In this document: positions 1 to 8,041 of the stretch, one piece after another
Layout of the letters: each line of letters opens with the position of its first letter
Position numbering within the stretch: the first letter of the stretch is position 1
From: Psychrobium sp051201665
GTDB lineage: Bacteria > Pseudomonadota > Gammaproteobacteria > Enterobacterales > Psychrobiaceae
Direction of reading: 5' to 3'
NCBI RefSeq assembly: GCF_051201665.1
Contig: NZ_CP179210.1
Span: 2,046,001 to 2,110,000 of the forward strand
Length of the DNA stretch: 64,000 nt
Translations under genes and position numbers: made by a program
The notes under the pieces: model-generated
What the model was told of the DNA's origin: nothing
Seen by the model: only the letters and a program-made list of their open reading frames with translations
Database searches by the model: none

Positions 1-594
1 TACGCGGTAAGATTACCTTATGGCGAGCAACGCGACGAAGACGAAGCACAATTAGCCATCGCTTTTATTCAACCGACTAAAGCAATTACCATTAACGTAA
101 AAGATGCAGCAGACGCGATTGACCATCAAACATTGCTTAATGACCTAGTGTTAAATACGCAAACGAATCAAGATTTTGTTAAAGGAAATTTAAAGGCCCG
201 TATGCGGATGTCAGCTCAGTATCACGTTGCTGGTTTAGTGGGTGGCCTAGTGATTGGTACTGACCATTCAGCTGAGAACATTACAGGCTTCTATACAAAG
301 TTTGGTGACGGTGCATGTGATTTAGCGCCTTTATTTGGTCTAAACAAACGTCAGGTTAGGGCGCTTGCGTTGAAACTTGGCGCACCAGCGCAATTGGTGA
401 ATAAAGCACCTACCGCAGATTTGGAATGTGATAAACCCCAGTTAAAGGATGAAGATGCGTTAGGTATGACCTATGATCAAATTGACGACTTCTTAGAGGG
501 AAGAGTCGTTGATAAATGCATTGAAGATAAATTGATTGGAATTTATCAACGAACTGAGCACAAACGACAACCTATCCCAACGATTTATGATTGA
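1..594 (+). CDS. nadE: NH3-dependent NAD synthetase, C-terminal part
   Basis: The reading frame is open from base 1, so the gene begins outside the window; 197 residues are visible. They match the C-terminal part of NadE, which adenylates and amidates nicotinic acid adenine dinucleotide to NAD+ in the cytoplasm. Seen motifs are FVKGN-KAR, GTDHSAE, FTKFGDG-like FYTKFGDGACD, KAPTADLE and the C-terminal TEHKRQP. The ATP-binding SGGxDS loop lies upstream and cannot be checked. E. coli NadE has 275 residues, so about 78 are missing. The stop is followed directly by a symmetric terminator shared with convergent pyk. nadA, from the same pathway, lies at 39.6 kb and is not linked to it. Confidence 0.95.
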   Translation, partial: YAVRLPYGEQRDEDEAQLAIAFIQPTKAITINVKDAADAIDHQTLLNDLVLNTQTNQDFVKGNLKARMRMSAQYHVAGLVGGLVIGTDHSAENITGFYTKFGDGACDLAPLFGLNKRQVRALALKLGAPAQLVNKAPTADLECDKPQLKDEDALGMTYDQIDDFLEGRVVDKCIEDKLIGIYQRTEHKRQPIPTIYD

Positions 595-600
595 TAACAA

Positions 601-630
601 AAAAACGGCGCTTCATGAAGCGCCGTTTTT
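601..630. terminator. Bidirectional terminator between nadE and pyk
   Basis: A perfect 30-bp palindrome: five A, a GC-rich stem (ACGGCGCTTC and its complement), then five T. It works in both directions and separates the convergent nadE and pyk genes. Confidence 0.92.
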
Positions 631-652
631 GATTGCTAGTCAGTTAAATTTG

Positions 653-2089
653 TTATTTAACGGTTAGCACCTTACAGGTATTAGTACCACCAACAGTTTC
701 CATTGAATCACCACAGGTAAACATAACCACATCACCTTCTTCAACGTGTCCATCGAGTTTTAACTGGGCCATTGCCGCCATTGTTAGTTTGTCATCTTCA
801 ATCGTTGTAGAATCAAAGAATACCGAATAGACACCGCGATAGAGCGCTGCAGCGGCTAACGTTGCATGATGACGTGATAAACAGTAGATTGGCATGTGCG
901 AGCTAATGCGCGACATCAATTTTGGCGTTCGGCCTGATTCACTCAATGCAACAATGGCTTTTACACCCTTAAGGTGGTTTGCAGCATACATCGTTGATAG
1001 TGCGATGGTTTCTTCAACAGTTACAAATTCCTCTGAAACACGGTGACGAGATTTTGCTATTGAAGGGTGGCTTTCTGCGCCTAAACAAACATTTGCCATC
1101 GCTTGTACTGTTTCAATAGGGTAGTCACCGGCGGCTGTTTCGGCTGATAACATCACAGCATCTGTTCCATCAAGTACCGCATTGGCAACATCCATCACTT
1201 CAGCACGTGTTGGCATAGGGCTGTTGATCATTGATTCCATCATCTGCGTTGCAGTGATAACGATACGGTTGAGCGTACGAGTACGAACAATAATGTTCTT
1301 TTGCACGGCAACAAGTTCTGCATCGCCAATTTCAACACCTAAATCACCACGCGCAACCATCACGGCATCTGAAGCAAGAATAACATCATCAAGTGCTTCG
1401 TCAGTCGCCACGACCTCTGCGCGTTCTACTTTTGCGACGAGCTTAGTATTCAACCCAGCTTTTTCAGCAAGATTACGTGCATAACGCATTTCATCGCCAT
1501 TGCGCGGGAATGAGACAGCAAGATACTCAACGCCAATTTCAGCGGCGGTTAAAATATCTTCCTTATCTTTATCAGTTAGCGCGTCAGCGGTTAACCCACC
1601 ACCTTGCTTATTGATACCTTTGTTATTTGATAATGGGCCACCGATGACAACCTCAGTAATAACACGGCTTCCTTCAATTGCTGTTACGCGTAATTGAACG
1701 CGGCCGTCGTCTAGTAATAATAGATCACCAGGGTCGACATCATTAGGTAGTTCGCTATAATCTAATCCTACTTGATGTTTGTCACCGACGTTTTTATCAA
1801 GCTCGGCGTCTAGTGTAAATGTCTCACCAACCGTTAATTCTATTTTTGTTTCTTTAAAGCGTGCAACACGAATTTTAGGACCTTGCAGATCACCTAAAAT
1901 ACCAACATAAGTGTTTAATTTCTTTGCTGCTGCACGAACCATGTTCGCGCGATCAATATGATCCTGAGCGCTACCATGTGAAAAGTTCAAACGGACAACG
2001 TTAGCGCCAGCCTTAATCAGTTTTTCTAAAATTTCTGGTGTATCAGTTGATGGCCCTAAGGTGGTTAAGATTTTAGTACGTCTATACAT
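653..2089 (-). CDS. pykA: Pyruvate kinase (PykA type)
   Basis: It transfers phosphate from phosphoenolpyruvate to ADP in the last step of glycolysis. The 478 residues align over the whole length with E. coli PykA. Motifs: RRTKILTTLGPST at the start, GDLQGPKIRV, the metal/substrate segment MVARGDLGVEIG, ITATQMMESMI, and PTRAEVMDVANAVLDGTDA leading to MLSAETAAG. The start chosen is the ATG at 2089, with GGGA six bases upstream; a longer open frame reaching 2233 would overlap hexR and has no family support. It lies 28 bp downstream of hexR on the same strand, so it is probably co-transcribed from the HexR-controlled promoter. The shared terminator at 601-630 ends it. Confidence 0.97.
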   Translation of the reverse strand: MYRRTKILTTLGPSTDTPEILEKLIKAGANVVRLNFSHGSAQDHIDRANMVRAAAKKLNTYVGILGDLQGPKIRVARFKETKIELTVGETFTLDAELDKNVGDKHQVGLDYSELPNDVDPGDLLLLDDGRVQLRVTAIEGSRVITEVVIGGPLSNNKGINKQGGGLTADALTDKDKEDILTAAEIGVEYLAVSFPRNGDEMRYARNLAEKAGLNTKLVAKVERAEVVATDEALDDVILASDAVMVARGDLGVEIGDAELVAVQKNIIVRTRTLNRIVITATQMMESMINSPMPTRAEVMDVANAVLDGTDAVMLSAETAAGDYPIETVQAMANVCLGAESHPSIAKSRHRVSEEFVTVEETIALSTMYAANHLKGVKAIVALSESGRTPKLMSRISSHMPIYCLSRHHATLAAAALYRGVYSVFFDSTTIEDDKLTMAAMAQLKLDGHVEEGDVVMFTCGDSMETVGGTNTCKVLTVK

Positions 2090-2117
2090 AATTTTCCCAG
2101 TATTGTGATTGCCACGT

Positions 2118-2972
2118 TTATTTGTCGAGTAGTTTATTAAAGCGAGATTCTTTGATCCCTTGCTTAACTTTTTGTAAATTATCGCGGAATTTACTTCCAC
2201 GACGTAATGTGAATCCGGTTGCCAATACATCAATGATTACTAACTGACCGATACGAGATGCCATCGGCATATATAAATCCGTGTCTTCTGGAATTTCAGT
2301 TGAAATCACTAAATTACACTCATTGGCTAACGGCGAGTCTGTCGCCGTGATCCCGATAACCGTTGCATCGTTTTCCTTAGCTATCATCGCAAGTTCAACT
2401 AGAGACTTTGTACGCCCTGTATGTGAAATTAAAATGACAACGTCGCCGTCAGATGAATTAATACAGCTCATACGTTGCATTAAGTCATCTTGGAAGCTTT
2501 GAACCGGAACGTTGAAACGAAAGAATTTATTAAGCGCGTCTTGCGCAACCACAGCAGAAGCACCATGGCCGAAAAATGAAATCTGTTTAGATTGGGTAAG
2601 AATGTCAACTGCACGATTAATCGTTGCTGTGTCAACCATTTGGCGACTGCGGTCAAGACTGGCTAGGGTCGCTTCGTAAATCTTGTTGGTATAATCTTCG
2701 ACGCTGTCACTCTCTTCGACATGGCGATTGACATACGGTGTACCATTGGCAAGGCTTTGTGCTAAATGAAGTTTAAAATCGGGGAATCCTTTCGTGTCCA
2801 TGCGGCGACAAAAGCGATTGACAGTTGGTTCACTGACATCTGCAAGTTTGGCTAGTGTAGCAATACTGGAGTGGATAGCTGATTTGGGCGAGGCGAGAAT
2901 AGCGTCTGCTACTTTGCGCTCTGAGCGACTTAATTTATTTAAATTAAGCTGAATTTGCTCTAAAACATTCAT
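2118..2972 (-). CDS. hexR: HexR, RpiR-family regulator of central carbon metabolism
   Basis: The 284 residues have an N-terminal RpiR-type helix-turn-helix (about 1-77, with VSEPTVNRFCRRMDTKGFPD as recognition part) and a C-terminal SIS sugar-phosphate-binding domain (FFGHGASAVVAQDA, LISHTGRTKSLVELA). Near identity to E. coli HexR in the DNA-binding part supports the name. The family binds 2-keto-3-deoxy-6-phosphogluconate and regulates glycolytic and gluconeogenic genes. The ATG at 2972 begins MNVLEQIQ, as in homologues; 11 extra upstream codons are discarded. A perfect palindrome carrying the HexR consensus lies about 70 bp upstream, which implies autoregulation of a hexR-pykA operon. Confidence 0.96.
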   Translation of the reverse strand: MNVLEQIQLNLNKLSRSERKVADAILASPKSAIHSSIATLAKLADVSEPTVNRFCRRMDTKGFPDFKLHLAQSLANGTPYVNRHVEESDSVEDYTNKIYEATLASLDRSRQMVDTATINRAVDILTQSKQISFFGHGASAVVAQDALNKFFRFNVPVQSFQDDLMQRMSCINSSDGDVVILISHTGRTKSLVELAMIAKENDATVIGITATDSPLANECNLVISTEIPEDTDLYMPMASRIGQLVIIDVLATGFTLRRGSKFRDNLQKVKQGIKESRFNKLLDK

Positions 2973-3041
2973 AAAGATTAATGCCTGTAATTTATTTACA
3001 GGCAATATGACATAACTACCCCCAGTTTTGCAACGGGGTTC

Positions 3042-3076
3042 GCACTATTTGTGTAATTAAATTACACAAATAGTGC
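3042..3076. promoter_or_regulatory. HexR operator inside a 35-bp perfect palindrome
   Basis: Positions 3052-3066 read TGTAATTAAATTACA, the HexR consensus as known in Shewanella and relatives. Perfect symmetry extends ten bases further on each side, giving 17-bp arms around one central base. It lies between the stop of the upstream lipoprotein gene (3085) and the hexR start (2972), in the right place for a hexR-pykA operator. No T-run follows on either side, so it is not a standard terminator. Confidence 0.88.
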
Positions 3077-3084
3077 TCTACGTT

Positions 3085-3897
3085 CTATTTTGGTGGTTGA
3101 AAATTAAGTTTTTGAATTGAATCAAAGAGCTGATCAGCTTTTTTATCCAGTTCATCAAGTGAAACCCCTTTACGTTGAAGCTCCCCTGTTAGCGATGAAT
3201 AGAGATTCGCCTTTAAGCCATATTTTACCGCAACTTGCGCCCAAATATATGATAATTTAAATTTTTTAGCTTGGTAGTAATACGTTGATAAGGACGCAAA
3301 TACGCTATGGTCGAGTGTATCTAGATCGTCCTTAGTCAAATATGCTAATGCTTTATAATGAGCGGTCGCTGCTTTTTTACGGTCAATTTTCCGATAATAA
3401 GACGCGATCATCATTTGCAGTTCAGTGGTTTGAAGCTTGTCTTGTTTATCTAGCGTTAACAAGCGATCAATCTTAACTTCATCACCGCTTTGCGCCCAGT
3501 GATAATACAATAATTGGGGCAGGGTACTGGCTTGCGTTAATTGTTCTAATTTTTCAATTTCTTTTACAGAGTTAACAAAGCTCGCCGCTTTGGTGGGATC
3601 ACGATCTTTAAGCTTTCTTCGTTTGATGTTTGAAGCGGTTTCAATACATTTACTAAATTTTCGCCAATTGACGAGACTATGATAAAGATTTAGTTCATCT
3701 TCTGGTTTAGTAAGCTGTAGGTATCTATTACGTATTAAGGATGAACGCTCTTCTTTGCACCATCCTTTAGTCTCAATATCGCTACAGATAGCTGAGTGAT
3801 CTTCGCAAATGCCATAGATACTCTTTTCGTCACTGAAGCATCCTGTAAGTGATAACGAAATAATGCTGGTTATCAATGTCGTTTTTTTTGTATTCAA
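3085..3897 (-). CDS. Putative lipoprotein, DUF2989-like
   Basis: Function unknown. The 270 residues begin with a short basic stretch, a hydrophobic segment and the lipobox LTGC (Cys20), so it should be a lipid-anchored periplasmic protein. Several cysteines follow in the first 60 residues (CEDHSAIC, GWCKEE). The remainder is helical and lysine-rich, with tetratricopeptide-like helix pairs around residues 120-240. It resembles the DUF2989 lipoproteins of Shewanella and Vibrio; this is from memory and not checked. It lies upstream of hexR on the same strand, but the palindromic operator separates them, so hexR probably has its own promoter. The start has AGGACTG upstream. Confidence 0.75.
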   Translation of the reverse strand: MNTKKTTLITSIISLSLTGCFSDEKSIYGICEDHSAICSDIETKGWCKEERSSLIRNRYLQLTKPEDELNLYHSLVNWRKFSKCIETASNIKRRKLKDRDPTKAASFVNSVKEIEKLEQLTQASTLPQLLYYHWAQSGDEVKIDRLLTLDKQDKLQTTELQMMIASYYRKIDRKKAATAHYKALAYLTKDDLDTLDHSVFASLSTYYYQAKKFKLSYIWAQVAVKYGLKANLYSSLTGELQRKGVSLDELDKKADQLFDSIQKLNFQPPK

Positions 3898-4156
3898 CTT
3901 TCAGTCCTGATTAAAATATTACATTTTAATAAACCCGCCTAAACGCTAGTAATATCGGGCTTTGTGCTATAGAATAGCCGCCAAAATTAATCGCGTTATT
4001 TCATTGAATTTCAGTGAATATTTGACTGATAAATAAAATGATGTAAGCAGGATGTAATTATCCAAAATTAATTACTTTGTATGGTGTAACGTCGATGTGA
4101 CTTATCGCCAATACGTTGTTAATACCACTTTACGTATTATTTATTTGCATTACAAA

Positions 4157-4182
4157 TTTAGACCACTTATTTAGACCACTTA
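4157..4182. repeat. 13-bp tandem duplication in the gap leader
   Basis: TTTAGACCACTTA occurs twice head to tail without a mismatch, ending just before the ribosome binding site (AGGAAG, from 4183) of gap. It looks like recent replication slippage in the 5' untranslated region. Confidence 0.9.
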
Positions 4183-4193
4183 AGGAAGCTTTA

Positions 4194-5627
4194 ATGACTC
4201 AAGATAAATATTTGAACAGCTGGCAAGAGCGTCAGGAACTAGCCGAAGCGATGCAACCATTGTTAGGTAAATTGTTCCGCCGTCAAGGTGTTGAAATCAC
4301 TGTTTACGGTCGTCCATTATTAACTGCCTCTACGATTGATATTATCAAAGCGCACAGAAACGTTCGTCAGCACACTGGCGAGAAATTACGTTTACGTGAG
4401 TCTTTTCCACTACTCGAAGCAATTAATGAATTAAACATTGCCCAAGCGCGCATTGACTTAGGTAAACTCGCGATTAAATTTGCCCAGCAACACGGCACTG
4501 ACTACGATAAGGCTGTAGAGTTCTTATCTACAGAGCTTAAAGAACTTATCGGTAAAGACGAATCTACCGAGCCGCGTGATGTTGTTTTATACGGCTTTGG
4601 CCGAATTGGACGCTTACTTGCGCGTTTGATGATTGAACGTAGCGGACAAGCAAACTTCTTGCGTCTTCGTGCTATTGTTGTTCGTGGTAAAGGTGGTGAT
4701 CTAGAAAAGCGTGCTAGCTTATTGCGTCGTGATTCAGTCCATGGTCCTTTTAACGGTTCGATTGAAGTTGATGAATCAAACAATGCACTAATTGCAAACG
4801 GTAACTATATTCAAGTTATCTATGCAAATTCTCCTGATTCAATTGACTACACTAAATATGGCATTAATAACGCATTAGTTGTTGATAATACGGGTATCTG
4901 GACTGATGAAGCTGGTCTTTCTGAGCATCTTAAATCAACAGGAACGTCAAAAGTATTGTTAACCGCACCAGCAAAAGGTGATATCGACAATATCGTTTAC
5001 GGCGTAAACGATGACATGATTGGTGATGCACGTATCGTTAGTGCGGCAAGTTGTACTACAAATGCTATCACGCCAGTTCTTAAAGCAATGGATGACAAAT
5101 TTGGCATCATTAATGGTCATATTGAAACGGTTCACTCATACACCAATGATCAGAACCTTATCGATAACTACCATAAATCACCGCGTCGTGGTCGTAGTGC
5201 GCCATTAAATATGGTTATTACGTCAACAGGTGCAGCAAAAGCCGTTGCTAAAGCATTGCCAGTATTAGCGGGTAAATTAACGGGTAACGCTATTCGTGTT
5301 CCAACACCAAATGTTTCAATGGCTATCATGAACTTGAACTTGAAAGAGGGTACTAACGTTGACGAGTTAAATACTTATCTTCGTGATATGGCACTTCATT
5401 CAGAATTACAAGATCAAATTGATTTCACGACATCGAGCGAAATTGTATCGACTGATTTAGTTGGTTCACGTTACGCAGGTGTGGTTGACTCTAAAGCAAC
5501 AATCACTAGCGATAATAGCTGTGTTTTATATGTTTGGTACGACAACGAGTTTGGTTATAGCTGTCAGGTCGTTCGTGTAATGCGTAACATGCTGGGACTA
5601 GATTACCCAACATTACCTCGTTCGTAA
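4194..5627 (+). CDS. gap: Glyceraldehyde-3-phosphate dehydrogenase, long form
   Basis: It oxidises glyceraldehyde-3-phosphate to 1,3-bisphosphoglycerate with NAD(P)+. At 477 residues it is far longer than the usual 330. About 130 extra N-terminal residues precede the Rossmann motif GFGRIGR (134-140). The catalytic Cys287 lies in SAASCTTNAITPV, followed by NAIRVPTPNVS and YDNEFGYSCQVV. This long class is common in Alteromonadales and Vibrio. The ATG at 4194 (MTQDKYLNSW) follows AGGAAG at good spacing; the 26 upstream codons lack support. The gene is transcribed away from the lipoprotein/hexR block and ends at its own terminator. HexR control is possible, but no convincing site is seen upstream. 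Confidence 0.95.
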   Translation: MTQDKYLNSWQERQELAEAMQPLLGKLFRRQGVEITVYGRPLLTASTIDIIKAHRNVRQHTGEKLRLRESFPLLEAINELNIAQARIDLGKLAIKFAQQHGTDYDKAVEFLSTELKELIGKDESTEPRDVVLYGFGRIGRLLARLMIERSGQANFLRLRAIVVRGKGGDLEKRASLLRRDSVHGPFNGSIEVDESNNALIANGNYIQVIYANSPDSIDYTKYGINNALVVDNTGIWTDEAGLSEHLKSTGTSKVLLTAPAKGDIDNIVYGVNDDMIGDARIVSAASCTTNAITPVLKAMDDKFGIINGHIETVHSYTNDQNLIDNYHKSPRRGRSAPLNMVITSTGAAKAVAKALPVLAGKLTGNAIRVPTPNVSMAIMNLNLKEGTNVDELNTYLRDMALHSELQDQIDFTTSSEIVSTDLVGSRYAGVVDSKATITSDNSCVLYVWYDNEFGYSCQVVRVMRNMLGLDYPTLPRS

Positions 5628-5655
5628 TCAGCGGTTTAAATTGTGTTAAATTATC

Positions 5656-5687
5656 AAGCCAATGAAGCAATTCATTGGCTTTTTTTA
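5656..5687 (+). terminator. gap terminator
   Basis: AGCCAATGAA, a GCAA loop, TTCATTGGCT and a run of T directly downstream of gap. Confidence 0.9.
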
Positions 5688-5819
5688 TAGAAAAAATAGT
5701 TTAAGACAATTTATTCGCTTATCTGGCTAAAGTCTAACCATGATTGGCTGTACTTCTTTGATTTGTACTGTATTATCCAGTGATTAATTAAAAATTCTGC
5801 AATCCGATAGGGGATCTAC

Positions 5820-6464
5820 ATGCGTATTATCTTATTAGGCGCACCGGGCGCTGGTAAAGGCACTCAAGCTCAATTTCTAATGGATACTTTTGGTATTCCA
5901 CAAATCTCAACCGGTGATATGTTACGTGCGGCAGTAAAAGCTGGTACACCGTTAGGTCTTGAGGCAAAAAAGGTAATGGATGCAGGTCAATTAGTGTCAG
6001 ACGAATTGATTATCGGTTTGGTAAAAGAGCGTGTAGCACAAGAAGATTGTGTGAAAGGTTTCTTACTTGACGGTTTCCCGCGTACGATTCCACAAGCTGA
6101 TGCAATGAAGGAAAATGGTATTGATGTTGACCACGTTGTCGAAATTGATGTGCCTGATGAAGAAATCGTAAAACGTATGAGTGGTCGTCGTGTACACTCT
6201 GGTTCTGGTCGTGTTTATCATGTTGTTTATAATCCGCCAAAAGTTGCTGATGTTGATGATGTAACAGGTGATGCGTTATCAATTCGTCCAGATGATGAAG
6301 AGTCAACAGTGCGCAAGCGCTTAGGTATTTATCATGACCAAACTAAGCCGTTAGTTGAGTACTACACCAAAGCCGCTGATGCTGGTTTGAATAAGTACCA
6401 TAGTTTGGATGGTACACAAGCAGTGAGTGCTGTAAGTGAACAGATTAAAGCACTACTAGCGTAA
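5820..6464 (+). CDS. adk: Adenylate kinase
   Basis: It catalyses ATP + AMP to 2 ADP. The 214 residues match the length of E. coli Adk. The P-loop GAPGAGKGTQ is at 7-16, the AMP-binding segment ISTGDMLR follows, then LLDGFPRT. The LID region (about 122-159, GRRVHSGSGRVYH) has no zinc cysteines, as expected in gammaproteobacteria. The start is ATG with AGGGGA upstream. It is monocistronic, between terminators. Confidence 0.98.
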   Translation: MRIILLGAPGAGKGTQAQFLMDTFGIPQISTGDMLRAAVKAGTPLGLEAKKVMDAGQLVSDELIIGLVKERVAQEDCVKGFLLDGFPRTIPQADAMKENGIDVDHVVEIDVPDEEIVKRMSGRRVHSGSGRVYHVVYNPPKVADVDDVTGDALSIRPDDEESTVRKRLGIYHDQTKPLVEYYTKAADAGLNKYHSLDGTQAVSAVSEQIKALLA

Positions 6465-6484
6465 ACGCTTATAGCGTACTTTAT

Positions 6485-6511
6485 AAAAACCAGTCTTAGG
6501 GCTGGTTTTTT
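6485..6511 (+). terminator. adk terminator
   Basis: AAAACCAG, TCTTAGGG loop, CTGGTTTTTTT; a short stem with a T-run, 20 bp after adk. Confidence 0.88.
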
Positions 6512-6641
6512 TATGGCATTATTTTAATGTGCCAATAATGCAAAGAAACAACCTACTTGAGTCACAGTTTTACTCATCAATTCATAATATTAATCTTTTT
6601 ATTACAGTAAGAATTGAGATTGCGCTAAAATGCGCGCGTTT

Positions 6642-6665
6642 GCTCAAATGATTCACCATTTGAGC
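6642..6665 (+). promoter_or_regulatory. Hairpin in the gsk leader
   Basis: GCTCAAATG and its exact complement CATTTGAGC are separated by six bases, about 25 bp before the gsk start. Only CCTTTT follows, so it is a weak terminator at best. It might act as a leader structure; no function is shown. Confidence 0.4.
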
Positions 6666-6690
6666 CTTTTAAATTTTATTAGGCAGCTGC

Positions 6691-7989
6691 ATGAAATTTC
6701 CCGGTCAACGAAAAATTAAGCATTATTTTCCTGTAACAACTCCAAAAGCGGTTCTGGAAAGTGGTAAAAAGCCAAAAATAGAAAGCCACATTTGTGGAAT
6801 CGATCAAACGTTGGTGGATATTGAAGCACCCGTTGATCAAAGCTTTTTAGATAAGTTTGATCTTATTAAAGGGACATCTTGCTTAGTTGACGATAAACAA
6901 GCTGAAGCTGTATATAACGCGTTATTGGCAGAAAATAGTATTAGCCACGAGTTTGCTGGTGGAACCATCGGAAATACGCTTCACAACTTCTCAGTGTTAT
7001 CTGATAACCGCAGTGTTCTATTTGGTGTCATTAGTGATCCTATCCGCGCGAAGGGCTATGCCTACAAGTATCTATGCAATACTTCCTCAAAAGTTGACCT
7101 TGATTTATTACAGCCAGTGTCAGGTCCAATTGGTCGTTGTTTTACCTTGATTAGCGAAGATGGCGAGCGTACATTTGCCTTCAACCAAGGTATGGCAAAT
7201 GCCTTAACGTCGGACAATATTGATGAAAATGTTATTGCAAGCTCTTCTGCATTGGTGATTAGTTCGTATTTAATGCGAGTCGGCCAGGGCGATACAATCG
7301 ATAGTGCAACGTTAAAAGCCGTAGAGTTAGCGAATGCGCATGGTGTACCCGTTGTTTTATCATTGGGTACAAAACAACTTATTGCTCAAAACCCATCATG
7401 GTGGTTAGAGTTTATCGAAAAGCACGTATCAGTGTTAGCGATGAACGAAGAAGAAGCAGAAACGTTAACAGGGTTGTCAGATCCGTTATTAGCTAGTGAA
7501 GCGGCTCTTAAAGTTGCCGATTTGGTGTTACTAACAGCAGGCCCTGAAGGACTTTATTTAAGTGGTTATACGGATTATGAACTGAAGCGCGAAACGTCGA
7601 ACCCATTAAAGACGGGTGCGATTAGTGATTTTAATCAGTTTGAATTTAGCCGTGCAATGGCTAAAACTGAGTGTAGCGAGCCAATGATGGTATTTTCTCA
7701 TATTGAGCCTTACATGGGTGGACCAGATAAAATTAAGAATACCAATGGCGCTGGCGATGGTGCGTTATCGGCTTTATTACATGACATGGCTGCTAACCAT
7801 TACCATAAACAGCACTTTCCTAATTCGAGTAAGCATCTAAAGAATTCATTAACTTATTCGTCGTTTGCACAAGTGTGTAAATATTCTAATCGAGTGAGTT
7901 TTGAAATGCTTAACCAACATTCGCCGCGGCTTTCTAAGGGATTGCCTGAGCGAGAAGATAGTTTAGAAGAAGCATATTGGGAAATGTAG
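6691..7989 (+). CDS. gsk: Inosine/guanosine kinase
   Basis: A PfkB-family kinase that salvages inosine and guanosine to IMP and GMP. The 432 residues follow E. coli Gsk from MKFPG through HYFPV, CGIDQTLVDIEA, EFAGGTIGNTLHNFSVL, the catalytic NTNGAGDGALSALLHD (about 350-358), to the C-terminal SPRLSKGLPEREDSLEE-YW. The ATG follows a weak AGGCAG. It is next to adk, as in many gammaproteobacteria, but has its own terminator. PurR control is known for other salvage genes; no clear box is seen here. Confidence 0.96.
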   Translation: MKFPGQRKIKHYFPVTTPKAVLESGKKPKIESHICGIDQTLVDIEAPVDQSFLDKFDLIKGTSCLVDDKQAEAVYNALLAENSISHEFAGGTIGNTLHNFSVLSDNRSVLFGVISDPIRAKGYAYKYLCNTSSKVDLDLLQPVSGPIGRCFTLISEDGERTFAFNQGMANALTSDNIDENVIASSSALVISSYLMRVGQGDTIDSATLKAVELANAHGVPVVLSLGTKQLIAQNPSWWLEFIEKHVSVLAMNEEEAETLTGLSDPLLASEAALKVADLVLLTAGPEGLYLSGYTDYELKRETSNPLKTGAISDFNQFEFSRAMAKTECSEPMMVFSHIEPYMGGPDKIKNTNGAGDGALSALLHDMAANHYHKQHFPNSSKHLKNSLTYSSFAQVCKYSNRVSFEMLNQHSPRLSKGLPEREDSLEEAYWEM

Positions 7990-7998
7990 TGAAAAAGA

Positions 7999-8024
7999 AG
8001 CCTGATTTACAATCAGGCTTTTTT
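7999..8024. terminator. Terminator between gsk and the chemoreceptor gene
   Basis: AGCCTGATT, TAC loop, AATCAGGCT, then six T. Its complement has a purine/T-rich tail, so it may also stop the convergent chemoreceptor gene. Confidence 0.88.
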
Positions 8025-8041
8025 GTGAGGTCAAGGTTGCT

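Noticed and set aside
4053..4076. TGTAATTA and TAATTACT upstream of gap as a HexR site
   Set aside because: The half-sites are eight bases apart, while the HexR consensus has them directly joined around one base; not a convincing site.
6630..6645. PurR-like box before gsk
   Set aside because: Only about 10 of 16 positions fit the consensus.
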